This document shows positions 10,925-20,583 of a stretch of DNA of 64,000 nt, in pieces. The number at the start of each line of letters is the position of its first letter. The first letter of the stretch is position 1. A program made the position numbers and the translations under genes. The DNA comes from Symbiodinium natans (lineage: Eukaryota > Sar > Dinophyceae > Suessiales > Symbiodiniaceae). The notes below the pieces were generated by a model. That model was not told the origin of the DNA and did not search any database. It was given only the letters and a program-made list of their open reading frames with translations. Location: NCBI GenBank assembly GCA_905221605.1, contig CAJNDS010002656.1, forward strand, positions 186,001 through 250,000, in the 5' to 3' direction.

Positions 10925-11105
10925 GGGTTCAGAGTTCAGAGTTCAGGGTTCAGGGTTCAGGGTTCAGGGTTCAGGGTTCAGGGTTCAGGGTTCAGGGTTC
11001 AGGGTTCAGGGTTCAGGGTTCAGGGTTCAGGGTTCAGGGTTTAGGGTTTAGGGTTTAGGGTTTAGGGTTTAGGGTTTAGGGTTTAGGGTTTAGGGTTTAG
11101 GGTTT
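10925..11105. repeat. TTCAGGG variant array grading into TTTAGGG
   Basis: About 16 tandem copies of GTTCAGG (a T-to-C variant of the heptamer) at about 10,928-11,038 change abruptly to canonical TTTAGGG until about 11,105. Confidence 0.9.
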
Positions 11106-11136
11106 AAAACGGGCCTTGGGGTGCTGATCATTGCAG

Positions 11137-11437
11137 GCGGAGATGCCGGACAGAAGCACAGCAAGTAGTGGAAGCCCGTCCTCTGATCCTTGGCTTACTG
11201 CTGGCTAGCAGGAAATGAGGGAAATAGGGCCCTCTATATACGTATATGCATGTATATACCCTTTTGGGATTATAGGGTTTAGGTTTTACAGTTTAGGGTT
11301 TAGGGTTAAGAGGTTAGGGCTTGGGGTTTAGGCTTTAGGGTTTTGGGTTAGGGTATACCATTTTGGGATTACATAGGGTACCTCATTCCCCCATGCCCTA
11401 CTAAGCCTCTGATCCTTGGGCTGCACGCTGGTGGCTT
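11137..11437 (+). CDS. Candidate exon split by a MITE with 14-bp duplication
   Basis: After an AG acceptor (TTGCAG), an open segment (AEMPDRSTASSGSPSSDPW) runs to 11,193. CCTCTGATCCTTGG ends there (11,180-11,193) and recurs at 11,406-11,419, after which the frame continues AARWWLG to a stop. The DNA between the copies is a family B element with a telomeric tract inside. Protein function is unknown. Confidence 0.4.
11194..11405. mobile_element. MITE family B containing a nested telomeric tract
   Basis: Outer parts (AGGAAATGAGGGAAATAGGG near 11,210 and GGTACCTCATTCCC near 11,378) are inverted and match family B at 12.2 and 34.0 kb. Between them are TTTAGGG-like units at about 11,273-11,350. 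The element is flanked by a 14-bp direct duplication (11,180-11,193 and 11,406-11,419). Confidence 0.65.
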
Positions 11438-11621
11438 GGGTAGGATTTAGGGGTTTAGGGTTTTGGGGTTTAGGGGTTAGGACTTAGGGTTTAGGGTTTA
11501 GAGGTTTAGGGTTTAGGATCTAGGATTTTTGGCTTTTAGGGTTTTAAGGTTTTGCAATACAGGGGTGAGGGTGCTAGGGCTTTCTAGTAGGGTTGAGGGT
11601 CTTAGCTAAGCGCTTTAGGAT

Positions 11622-12075
11622 CACCGCTTGACGCGCTGAATCGACAGCGGCAAATTCTCTGCCAAGGGCTGAACCGTTGAGCTTCACAACTCTAGCCAGC
11701 TGCTGCAAAAGCCAGGGTGGACCTGAAGCGCAATTGGTCATGGCTCAAGCACAAGATCGGCATCTTGGCGCTCGATTGGATGCCGTCCAGATTGTAGGCA
11801 TGGACATCAGCAGGTAAAGTGAAAACGAGTGGCGGTGAGTCGTGGCTGCTCCAGTCGGTGGGAGGAGCATCACCAGTGCCACTCGGGACCCAATACTCTG
11901 GACGCTGCACATCCAGGTCGTACCATTCAGCAGGGGTCATTCCATGACGTACTGAAAACTGTGATACGCACTTCTGACGGAACAGAGGGTCTGACATAGT
12001 TGAGATGGTTAAACCCCCAACCCATAACAATGTCCTTTCCTTGCCAGCATCGAGCACACGCTCGTCACGCAGATT
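11622..12075 (-). CDS. Unknown protein exon(s)
   Basis: After a TTTCATTTCAG acceptor the frame opens at 12,075 (NLRDERVLDAGKERTLLWVG) and runs about 125 codons, including SVRHGMTPAEWYDLDVQRP and TLPADVHAYNLDGIQ, to a stop near 11,692. A second frame one base over continues the coding signal to about 11,590 (QQLARVVKLNGSALGREFAA). A single-base frameshift or an unusual junction near 11,705 is needed to join them. The upstream intron holds CCCTAAA units. I recognise no family. Confidence 0.55.
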
Positions 12076-12170
12076 CTGAAATGAAACTTGCCCTAAACCC
12101 TAAACCCGAAACCCTAAACCCTAGACTCCTGTAGACATACACGTGCTCTGGCCTGCAACTCTTGCCACCC

Positions 12171-12356
12171 TAGTTCTTAGCAGGGAATGAGGGAATGAGG
12201 GCCCTATATATGCCCTTAACGGGATTGTATAGGGTACCTCATTCCCTCATTCCTACTAAGAACCAGCCAGTCTGGCTGGTTCTTAGTAGAATGAGGTACC
12301 CTATATTATCGCTTAAAGGGTATATGTAGGGCCCTCATTCCCTGAGTCCCTACTAT
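12171..12356. mobile_element. Two family B MITEs back to back
   Basis: 12,171-12,266 runs CTAGTTCTTAGCAGGGAATG ... CATTCCTACTAAGAACCAG. A second copy, 12,276-12,353, begins CTGGTTCTTAGTAGAATGAG. Internal phrases GGGCCCTATATATGCCC and AGGGTACCTCATTCCC are shared with 11.2 and 34.0 kb. The spacer CCAGCCAGTCTGGCTGG is itself palindromic. Confidence 0.7.
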
Positions 12357-12367
12357 GTGTTGCACGC

Positions 12368-12410
12368 TCATTTCTGCACGTCACGCTTGTCAGGCTTGCG
12401 GTTGCTCTTA
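12368..12410 (-). CDS. Possible terminal exon, basic C-terminus
   Basis: After GTTTCAG the minus strand reads KSNRKPDKRDVQK and a TGA stop. The lysine/arginine cluster would suit a nuclear localisation signal, but the exon is very short and could be chance. Confidence 0.25.
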
Positions 12411-12688
12411 CTGAAACCCTAAACCCTAAACCCTAAACCCTAAACCCCAAACCCCAAATCCCAAGCTCGGACAGACTCCGATAAAGCTCTAAACCCTCGG
12501 CCCCAAGCCCTAAACCGTCAGCCCTAAACCCTAAACCGGCGAAACGTTCACGCGAGTTCTGGAGACAACCTCTTTTTAGGATCTAGGGCTTGATGCCTTC
12601 TAGGGCTTGTGCATTGCTACCAATAAAACGATAAACCCTAAACCCTAAACCCTAAACCCTAAACCCTAAACCCTGAACCGCAAACTTC

Positions 12689-13019
12689 CTGGCTGGCACG
12701 GGCTCCGTCTTCACACGGCCGAGATCAATCTTGGAGATTGGATCCACGATCCTCTTGCAACAGCTCAGGGGCTGTAGAGGGTTGAGGGCTAGACCAGGCA
12801 GAATTCTCTCAAAAAGCAAAGCTAAGGCGACTCTACCACAAGCCCTATGAAAGGTACAAGTAGCCTCCTAAACCCCCACAACCTCTGAAACCCTAAACCC
12901 TAAACCCTAAACCCTAAACCCTAAACCCTAAACCGTGGTCCTGGCCCAGTCAAGCTCCCGATTTCCTGCGCCAGCCGAAGGGACAGCTTCGGGCGATTTG
13001 CAACCCGCAAACCCAGGCA
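12689..13019 (-). CDS. Two candidate exons of an unknown gene
   Basis: 13,019-12,940 (begins PGFAGCKSPEAVPSAG, then NRELDWAR) and 12,771-12,689 after acceptor CTCTACAG (PLSCCKRIVDPISKIDLGRV, then KTEPVPAR). CCCTAAA tracts and a short GC-balanced stretch separate them. Codon composition favours minus over plus. No family is recognised and the linking splice phase is uncertain. Confidence 0.4.
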
Positions 13020-13157
13020 CTAGACTTGAGGGCTAAAGACCCGGTAAGGGGGCGTCTGAAGGAGCCCTAAACCCTAAACCCCAAACCCTAAGCCCTGAAC
13101 CCTAAAACCCGAAACCCTAAAACCCGAAACTCTAAACCCTAAAACCCTAAACCATAA

Positions 13158-13496
13158 ATAAGACTTGTTGGCGGGAGAGTGATCTGTGGGGATGGTGGCG
13201 AGTACCTTCTTGGGCTCCAGGTTCTGAACATGCGGTTTAAGGTTTAGGGTTTAGGGTTTAGGGTTTAGGGTTTCGGGTTTAGCGTTTAGGGTTTAGGGTT
13301 TAGGGTTTAGGGTTTAGGGTTTAGGGTTTAGGGCTTAGGTACTTGCGCTAGGAAACTTGAAAACGCTGCGGTGGGAAAATTCACACCCTAAACCCTAAAC
13401 TCTAAACCCTAAACCCTTAACCCTTAACCCCCTTACTCCTGAACATCAGACGCTGCACCGCTTCAAGGCTTGACTTACGAATCTTGGTAGGGGAAT
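13158..13496 (-). CDS. Two candidate exons around a telomeric intron with 8-bp duplication
   Basis: Exon 13,496-13,440 (DSPTKIRKSSLEAVQRLMF) and exon 13,221-13,158 (NLEPKKVLATIPTDHSP). ATGTTCAG is present at both junctions (13,446-13,439 and 13,231-13,224). The intervening DNA is mostly TTTAGGG with CCCTAAA at one end. The reading phase across the junction does not match the best frame of the second exon, so the exact splice is open. Confidence 0.4.
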
Positions 13497-13514
13497 CTGA
13501 GGGAACTAGGGTTC

Positions 13515-13610
13515 AAGGTACCTGGGGGCACCCCCCGCAAAGAGTTTAAACTTTATGAGGACCCCGCCCCCAGATTAAATTCTGAAAACGACCCCAACTT
13601 ATGGCTTGCG
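13515..13610. mobile_element. Inverted-repeat element, family D-like
   Basis: GGTACCTGGGGGCACCCCCC ... GAGGACCCCGCCCCC ... AAAACGACCCCA resembles the GGTACCCC-rich elements at 33.6, 35.1, 43.8 and 45.6 kb. Boundaries are approximate. Confidence 0.4.
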
Positions 13611-13671
13611 CTGACCTCTCTCGTGCAAAGCAAGGCCACCTGGACAAGCTCCTGAATCCCTAAACACAAAT

Positions 13672-13787
13672 ATAGGGGCGGGTTTTTGGGGGGAGTTAAG
13701 AGTATATTGGTAATGGGACCCTAAGGGAATATAAGGGAATACGATTAGGAATTGTTCCAACCCCTATATTATACCCCTGCCAGACTC
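13672..13787. mobile_element. Inverted-repeat element, family F
   Basis: Contains GGGGGGAGTTAAGAGTATAT, GGACCCTAAGGGAATATAAG and ATTGTTCCAACCCC. A related sequence with GTAGTATATTTATAAAGGG and ACCATAAGGGAATACTA lies at about 30,026-30,140. Element-like size and AT-rich core. Confidence 0.4.
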
Positions 13788-13872
13788 GCAAGAAAGAACC
13801 GCACTCGATACCCCAAACCCTAAACCCTAAGCCCTAAACCCTAAACCCTAAACCCAAAACCCAAATTTCCAC

Positions 13873-14133
13873 CTGAAGCGTCTGCCTGCTGCTACCGGAG
13901 CTGATTTTCGAAGAGCTTGGGACGTTCCCCCTTATCCTGAGAGTCCTTAATAGGGATTATAGTACCCGCTATTCTACTCCCTATTTAGGAATGGTAGGAG
14001 AGAACATCCCAATGAACACCGCAACCCCAAAACCCCGAAACCCCGAAATCCTCTCCAAACTTGCGGCCCCACCTGCTTCGAACATGTTCTCACCCAAGCC
14101 ACCGCCACAGGTGTCGCCGATCTGTGCCAAGGC
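13873..14133 (-). CDS. Two exons around a MITE-A intron, unknown product
   Basis: Exon 14,133-14,073 (LAQIGDTCGGGLGENMFEA) ends GCAG^GTGGGG. The next exon can begin after AATCAG at 13,900 and reads on in frame (APVAAGRRF) to a CTTCAG^GTGG donor at 13,873. The intron carries a complete family A element (13,917-14,012). A gene with two GT donors and an AG acceptor on one strand is well supported here, but its identity is not. Confidence 0.5.
13917..14012. mobile_element. MITE family A copy
   Basis: Terminal inverted repeats TTGGGACGTTCCCCCTTAT and GAGAACATCCCAA, with internal GTCCTTAATAGGGATTATAG as in other copies. Length 96 bp. It lies inside the intron between the exons at 14,133-14,073 and 13,900-13,873. 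Confidence 0.8.
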
Positions 14134-14282
14134 ACTTTAGGGTTTAGGGCCCAGGGCTTAGGCTTCAGGGTTTAAGGCCTAGGGCTTCGGGCGTAGGGCT
14201 TCGGGTCTCAACCTTGGGTTAGGGCTAAGGGCTTAGAACTCACGGGTAGGGTTTAGGGTTTGAGGTTAATGCAGCGGCTTGG

Positions 14283-14339
14283 GTCTTGAGCTGCTGGCTA
14301 CCAGATTTCTACCTACTATGTATCACCGCGCCGGTGCAG
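14283..14339 (+). CDS. Candidate hydrophobic exon
   Basis: Open segment VLSCWLPDFYLLCITAPVQ ending at CAG followed by GC, a donor used elsewhere in this window. It may contribute a membrane or buried segment. Too short to assign. Confidence 0.3.
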
Positions 14340-14779
14340 GCACATGTCTTGGGAGTTTAGGGTGGAGGGCTTGCAGGGTTTAACAATTAGGGAAGTTGCT
14401 CCGTTGGAAGTTGCTTCGTTGAGGGCCCACTTACCCACCCTGACATGATGACTTTCCACGCACGTCGCTTGCCTGAATTCCATACTTAAGGGGTGCTGGG
14501 GGGGGGGAGGGACATGAATCCGACTACCCTACAAGACCCTAAACCCCAACCTTAAGTCACTTTAACCCCGAAGTCTCCCAAAATAAGAGAGAGATCCATG
14601 ACTTGTCACGCGAAAGCCGATGTAAGGGTTGACCTACATGGGCAGCCGAAGCACAGAGAGCTCAAGAGGGTTTAGGGTTTAGGGTTTAGGGCTTGGGGTT
14701 TAGGGTTTAGGGTTTAGGGTTTAGGGTTTAGGGTTTAGGGTTTAGGGTTTAGGGTTTAGGGTTTAGGGTTTAGGGTCTC

Positions 14780-14895
14780 ACACCAAGCCCGAACAGGCTG
14801 AGCGCAAGGGAAGGAGCTGTACTACACCGCGCAACTGTCCGCATGCGGCACCGGAAGATGCTCAGCCATTCCAGAGGCCACAAGCTTCATTAGGG
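14780..14895 (+). CDS. Weak candidate exon
   Basis: A 39-codon open stretch (SHTKPEQAERKGRSC...) lies between two TTTAGGG tracts. The minus strand also has a 22-codon ATG-to-stop reading here, so strand is uncertain. Confidence 0.2.
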
Positions 14896-15017
14896 TTTAG
14901 GGTTTAGGTTTAGGGTTTAGGGCTTAGGGCTTAGGGCTTAGGGCTTAGGGTTTAGGGTTTAGGGTTTAGGGTTTAGGGTTTAGGGTTTAGGGTTTAGGGT
15001 TTAGGGTTTAGGGTTTA

Positions 15018-15250
15018 GGGGTGCTAGAATCCTGGCAACCCAGCAGATGTTTCCAGGCTTTGATGTCAAAACCAGCTGCTTGAGCAGACTCCGACCTGCC
15101 TGCTCCAGCACCTCATCTAGGAGTTCCCTTAAATCCCTCTGAAAACTATTCCTGAGTATGATCCTCTCAAACCCAATAAGGGAAATATGAAATGTCCCAA
15201 GGGCATACCTGGTCATGCAACTCAAGATGGGATCTCAAACTCTTGCCAGC
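15018..15250 (-). CDS. Two exons joined by a 70-bp GT-AG intron, unknown product
   Basis: Exon one (about 15,250-15,209; SDSAGKSLRSHLELHDQ) ends CAG^GTATGCCC. The intron 15,208-15,139 ends TTTTCAG. Exon two (15,138 to about 15,018) reads RDLRELLDEVLEQAGRSLLK, then VLTSKPGNICWVARIL before a telomeric tract brings a stop. The join is in frame. The segment is predicted helical, with heptad-like leucines (LRELLDEVLEQAGRSLL). No family is recognised. Confidence 0.55.
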
Positions 15251-15451
15251 GCTATCGGAAAATGGGGTGTAGAGGTTTCGGGTTGAGGGTTTAAGGCTAG
15301 GGTTCAAGGTTTGGGGGGACCATTCAGAGATTGGCTACAAATATTTGAGCCGATCAGCAAGCTGTCAAAGGTAAAGCAGCGTCAATGTTTCGATCCGAGA
15401 CCATTGCCGACTCCACATGAAGCACGATGAACCTCGCGGTCTCTGCCTCTC

Positions 15452-17208
15452 TCAGACACCACGCCCCCATTGTGGCACGGCCTCCACTGCCTGCACTGCC
15501 CTGCGCAGCTCGTCCCAAGTCAGTCCCACCCTGGATTGGCTTTCCAAGGCAAAGGCCCACTGAAACAACTGAAGCTCTTTCCTGCGACCTAGTGTCAAGT
15601 AGGCAGCAATGTCTTCTGGCAAGCTGCCGTCGGGCGAAGGTCTGTTTGGCCAGTCAAGCATCGCAAGTTGCCACATTGTGTGCAGAATGCATGCCATGTC
15701 GCTTTGAGAAAGGGGCAACGTCAGCGGGTGTTGGGCTTGCCGATGGTCTCGAATCAGTTCATCCCGCATCGGGGCCAGACTGACTTGCACAAGGGAGTCG
15801 AAATCGATCACGTGAAGCTGATTGGTTCGGTCCTTGATGAGATTGCCGTTCCTAAGATCGGCATGAACAATTGCGCACGCAGACAAGCTCTCCAGCAAAG
15901 CCAGGACGGGGCTCATGGCCCCAACGGTTGAGGGGGGTGCTGCGAGACTCTCGCCTTGCAACTTCTCCATCGCTAGCAGCCAGACAGCTTTGGGTACTCG
16001 CCCACCATGCACATGCATGGCTGGCTTTATTTTGGCCAACCATAGGCTCGGGGCTGGGGAAGGATAAATGAAGCTCCACAGCCAAGTTGACCAGGATGTC
16101 TCAGCGTTCTGCAAAATGCTGATGGCCTGCCAACACTGCTCCATGGGCACCAGGCGTGAATGAAGAACGCACACCACCTTGACAAGAAGTTCGGTGCCAG
16201 AGCTGAACAAATCCTCGCCAATGCTGATGGCTTCAAATGACGGCTCATGCAAGCCCCTCCCCAAACCCAAACCATTTTCAAGGCAAAAGCCTGCAAGCCC
16301 GAGCGCAGCTGCAGCAGAATCCCCTGTGAGCATCCCCATCCTGGCCCCAATTGGCCCAATTGGCACATGGGACTCCCCAGCAGAGCTGCCTCTTTAATGT
16401 TCCCAGCCATAGTTGCCGTGTCATCCTCCTGCCGCAGCCGAGCTTGGATAGAGGACTGTAGTGCTTCACACAAGACGTGGAGCAATGTGGCAAGGTGCAC
16501 GAGGTCAGGTCTGTCGTTGCACTCTACCTTTTGAGCAGTGACCGTCATGCCACCCCCAAGATCCTAGTACAGAGAGCACACAACCGTCGGGACGATTGGA
16601 CAGGATCCTGACAGCACCCACGACGATCGGCTGGCTGTTGCCACAAACGTCTCGCTGCACTGGAGCAATGACTGCAGCCACGCGGTGTAATACTTGAGCA
16701 ACGACATTGTCACCCTCTTGATCCAGGTTGAAGTGGATGGCACTGCGCTTCATTTTTCCACTGCAGTGAAGGGGACCTCGACGATGTCTTGCTGGCCCAG
16801 TTTAAATTCCCGGATCACGGCTACATCCAAATCGGTATTGGGCAACTTTGCAGCCTTCAGCCCTCTGAGGGATTGCGGTTTCACTCCGCATTTCACTGCA
16901 AACTTGCAAGAGCTCCCCGTAGCATCAGAGCTGTCCATAGCATCGCAATCAATCATCGCCGCAAGCCGCTCCGCCCACTTCGATTCCGTCTTCACTTCAT
17001 CAGTTCGTGCATTCAGTTCAACCAGGCTGCTTTTAAGGTCTGGTTTGCTTTTCCTTGTGATATTGCAAAACTTGTCCAAGACCTCGTCGAAAACGATGGG
17101 CAGTGTCCCTCCTTGAACCACATGGCATCCCAAGCCGCGCAACAAGACCTTCCTTTGGCTTCTGTCTGAGGAGCAACTTGAAGCATGACTCTCAAGAGAA
17201 ACAGCCAT
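15452..17208 (-). CDS. Protein-kinase-fold (PKL) protein, frame-broken
   Basis: Three long open segments follow each other on the minus strand. 17,208-16,750 has an ATG start (MAVSLESHASSCSSDRSQRK) and 152 codons. 16,753-16,505 and 16,548 onward continue in other frames. 16,366-15,452 has 304 codons. The last carries the kinase-like core: a hydrophobic KAVWLLAMEKL before a catalytic loop IVHADLRNGNL (His-x-Asp ... Asn, about residues 168-175) and a metal-binding VIDFDSL (Asp-Phe-Asp, about 188-190). Active kinases use HRDxxxxN and DFG. The HxD and DFD forms fit atypical small-molecule or protein kinases. The first two segments join if an A-run (GGAAAAATG) gained one A. Two more frame changes follow near 16,540 and 16,370. 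Possible readings are a recent pseudogene, assembly errors, or very short introns. Substrate is unknown. Confidence 0.6.
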
Positions 17209-17356
17209 GGCAGTTCAAGCGCAACTAGTGCAAGTGTTTCATTTCCCTGGTAGCAACGAAAATGTACTCATTGCAGTACGACCAGATGGGATGTTTCCTG
17301 GAGAATGGAATATGTTGCAAGCACAACAACGGCATGGTTCACCATGGTTCACTTGA
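17207..17356 (+). CDS. Small ORF diverging from the kinase-like gene
   Basis: A 49-codon ORF (MAVQAQLVQVFHFPGSNENV, then LIAVRPDGMFPGEWNML) begins at the same CCATGG that starts the minus-strand kinase-like gene, so the two ATGs overlap head to head. It could be a real small exon or a coincidence of the palindromic CCATGG. No family is known. Confidence 0.3.
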   Translation: MAVQAQLVQVFHFPGSNENVLIAVRPDGMFPGEWNMLQAQQRHGSPWFT

Positions 17357-17403
17357 ATCACTGTGCTTGATCCACAAGGAGCTGTTGGCACATTGACAGA
17401 TTA

Positions 17404-17712
<309 letters not shown>

Positions 17713-17848
17713 GCACTAACAATAGTAATCCCTTCCCCCTAACACTGAATACCCCCCTAATTACAAACACCACCTGGCCCCAAATCCGACCCGGAATTTT
17801 TGAGGATTCGTTCATGCTTGCCAAGGCCTATTTGGCCGCTTCACTTCA

Positions 17849-17942
17849 GGGGTTCCCTCTGGTGCATCCCCTCGAAAATCCCAAAACCCTATCGGGTTTT
17901 CTTGATCGCTGTGCTGTTCCCCATCCCCCGACCGCGAACCAG
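17849..17942 (+). CDS. Candidate exon
   Basis: After acceptor CTTCAG an open segment reads FPLVHPLENPKTLSGFLDRC, then AVPHPPTANQL. It lies between the microsatellite and a telomeric tract. No function recognised. Confidence 0.3.
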
Positions 17943-18033
17943 CTTAGGGCTTCGGGTTTGAGGCTTGGGTTTAGCGTTTAGGGTTTGGGGCTTAGGGTTT
18001 AGGGATCAGGGTTTGGGGGTTAGGGTTTAGGGT

Positions 18034-18297
18034 CCAGCAGGGCAGTCGCACCATCACGGCCATGCGCGAGTAGAGCAGCGGCGAAGTGGTCTCCTGGATA
18101 AACCTTGTGCGACGAGCACTGCGGCTGAGGGTTCAGGGTTTGCGTAGGCTCTCTAAACCTCGAACCCTAACGCCTAAACCCTAAACCCTAAACCCTAAAC
18201 CTTTAAACCCTGCCAGGGAGGCTTGAGGGCATCCAAATCCTGCCGCTGCGGCTATCTGTTCCACGAGCCTCTCCATAACCCACATCCGCTTGCAGCC
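18034..18297 (-). CDS. Two candidate exons, unknown product
   Basis: 18,297-18,210 reads GCKRMWVMERLVEQIAAAAG, then FGCPQASLAG. 18,123-18,034 reads RSARRTRFIQETTSPLLYSR, then MAVMVRLPCW. Both have strongly G/C third positions and lie between CCCTAAA units, so they look like consecutive exons. No domain recognised. Confidence 0.45.
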
Positions 18298-18511
18298 TCA
18301 ACCCTGAAACTTAAGCCCTGAACAAGGAAAAGCCTAGGGTTTCAGGCTTAGAGCTTTAGGGTCTGAGAGCCTGGGGTGTTTCGGGTGTAGGGCTCAGGGG
18401 GCTTAAGCCCGACTTGGGTTCAGTGCCTCAGGCGCTTTTGGGCTTGAGGCTTAGGGCCTAAGATGGTTTAAGGTTAAAGCTTCCCTTGCTTCGAGAGTTT
18501 CTCGGTATCAG

Positions 18512-18736
18512 ATGCAAGAACTGTCTGCTTCACGCAGGCCCATGGCATGTCCGAGTACTCGTGAGCGCCAACAAAAACATTCAGACAGCGACCTGAACAG
18601 ATGCTGCCGGGCTAGCGAACTCTCCCTTGCTGGAAGCATGTGCGAGCATGACTCATCGCGGCAACTGAAACGGCGCCTGCGTCCTTGCCCAATCACAGAG
18701 CATGCCCGTAAGAGAACTGAGGAAAGCATTACTTGA
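18512..18736 (+). CDS. Weak ORF
   Basis: A 74-codon ORF rich in Arg/Ser (MQELSASRRPMACPSTRERQ...), with a comparable minus-strand ORF over the same bases. No telomeric units interrupt 18,490-18,760, so some coding function is likely, but neither strand is clearly favoured. Confidence 0.2.
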   Translation: MQELSASRRPMACPSTRERQQKHSDSDLNRCCRASELSLAGSMCEHDSSRQLKRRLRPCPITEHARKRTEESIT

Positions 18737-18758
18737 GGAGCACAAGTCTAACGGGTTC

Positions 18759-18868
18759 CCTCATTACCCCCCTCTATACTACCCCTCAAGATTCAGGCTA
18801 CATAAGGATAATTGAGCCCAATTTAGGTTACTTAAGGGGGAATATAGAGGGGGTGGTCGGGGAACCTA
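18759..18868. mobile_element. Inverted-repeat element, family G
   Basis: Begins GGGTTCCCTCATTACCCCCC and ends AGGGGGTGGTCGGGGAACC, with TCTATACTACCCCTCAAG and CTTAAGGGGGAATATAGA as inner inverted parts. About 110 bp, a MITE-like hairpin. Only one copy noticed. Confidence 0.6.
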
Positions 18869-19038
18869 TGAACCCATGGCAGCCGTGCGGAGCACTTCGG
18901 AAGGTAGCACAAGTCGTTAGGGGGTGGTCTGCAACTGCAGGGGAAACCATGGATCTCCATGCATCCCAACATCCTTCAACCCTTGAACCTCAAAAGCCCA
19001 GAAAACGCAGCACGGATCCATTAAAACCCTGGCCCTAA
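18869..19038 (+). CDS. Candidate exon after family G element
   Basis: Reads MNPWQPCGALRKVAQVVRGW, then SATAGETMDLHASQHPS, to a stop at 19,038. The open frame begins within the preceding element. No family recognised. Confidence 0.3.
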
Positions 19039-19819
19039 AGATCACTAAAGCCCGAAACCCAACATGTCCTAAGACCTTCTATCCCTAGACACCCCAAACC
19101 CGTAAAACCCAAACCCTAGAACCTCTGAGCCCCGCCTGCTCAATCCCTGACTTGCCAAAAGCCCAAAAACGATAACACCCCGAAAAGCTCACGAAGCCTC
19201 GAAAGCGTGATGCCTTCAAATGTAAAACCCTACAAGGCCTACCCTAGGGCTGAGGCTGTACAAGTAAGGACCCCCCCCAAGTCATAAGGGGGGTTCTAAG
19301 TGCCCCAGAACCAGGTTCTAGGCCTTCGGTCTTATCATCTTTGTCACAACTCCCGACGCGAAGATCGCGGAGTAAGGGAGCCCTACTTCTACAAAACCTT
19401 GCGAAGCCCGCCACCCCACCCCTGAGCCCAAACTGCAACTTGCAGTCCCCACGCAGTCAAATCATTCAAGTCAATTAACTATTCTAACTACAATCTAGTT
19501 CATGGTTGGGATCGCATTAAAAAGTTGAGTTTCTGTTCCTTATTTGGGTTTAAGTACCCTTAGGAATTCTAAAATGTTGCCCAACTATGACGAAGTAATA
19601 GGGTTTAGGGTTCAGGGTAGATGAGAGTCTTGTCTTCTGACTGTTACAAGTACAAAAGTAGTAGCCGAACCATCACGGAGCTGAACCCTAAACCCTAAAC
19701 CCTAAACCCTAAACCCTAAACCCTAAACCCTAAACCCTAAACCCTAAACCCTAAACCCTAAACCCTAAACCCTAAACCCTAAACCCTAAACCCTAAACCC
19801 TTAGACTTGGGCTTAGGGT

Positions 19820-19911
19820 CCAAATCCCCCTGGTCGATAGCCGAGGCGCATGTAGCACTGCAGGTCCTTCGAAAGGTACCGCGTGTACAGCCTGGGCGAT
19901 AGAGCTTCTGT
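19820..19911 (-). CDS. Candidate exon
   Basis: Reads TEALSPRLYTRYLSKDLQCY, then MRLGYRPGGFG. It lies between a long CCCTAAA tract (19,683-19,800) and a TTTAGGG tract (19,920-20,030). Coding composition is strong, family unknown. Confidence 0.4.
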
Positions 19912-20521
19912 TGGGTTTGGGGTTTGGGGTTTAGGGCTTGGGGTTTAGGGTCTAGGGTTTAGGGTTTAGGGTTTAGGGTTTAGGGTTTAGGGTTTAGGGT
20001 TTAGGGTTTAGGGTTTAGGGTTTAGGGTTGTCCAAGAGCTAAGACTCGGAACGCTGTTCAAGTTGAATAGCGTCCCTACAACACACTACCCAACTGCCTA
20101 TTCAGGCGAAATAGGTCCCTAAACCCTAAACCCTAAACCCTAAACCCTAAACCCTAAACCCTAAACCCTAAACCCTAAACCCTAAACCCTAAACCCTAAA
20201 CCCTGCCAGCACTAAACCATACTTAGCCTTTAGGGCTTGGGGCTTGAGGGTTCGACAATCCTTTCGGAGTTTTGAGAGTTCCGAGGGGTTTGAGGGGAAC
20301 CCGACATCCTAAAGTCTGAACCCTAAACCCTGAACCCTAAACCCTGAACCCTAAACCCTGAACCCTAAACCTTAAACCCCAAGCCCTGAGCCCTGAGCCC
20401 CAAACCCTGAACATCGAAAGGTTTGGGGCCAGGAGGCCAGTTGGGGGGTCTAAACCCTTGAAACCCTAAACCCTAAACTCTAAACCCTAAACCCTTGAAA
20501 CCCTAAACCTGCGACCTTCAG

Positions 20522-20583
20522 GGACGCCGAGACGCGTATGCGGCTGATGGCAGAAGAACCGCCGATTGCTCAAGCAGCCTTGT
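20522..20583 (+). CDS. Candidate exon
   Basis: After CCTTCAG the plus strand reads RDAETRMRLMAEEPPIAQAA before a TTTAGGG tract. Short, with good acceptor context. Confidence 0.3.

Noticed and set aside
10762-11058. Repeat protein of RVQGSGF units
   Set aside because: This is the TTCAGGG array read through. Only the first 48 codons before it are unique sequence.
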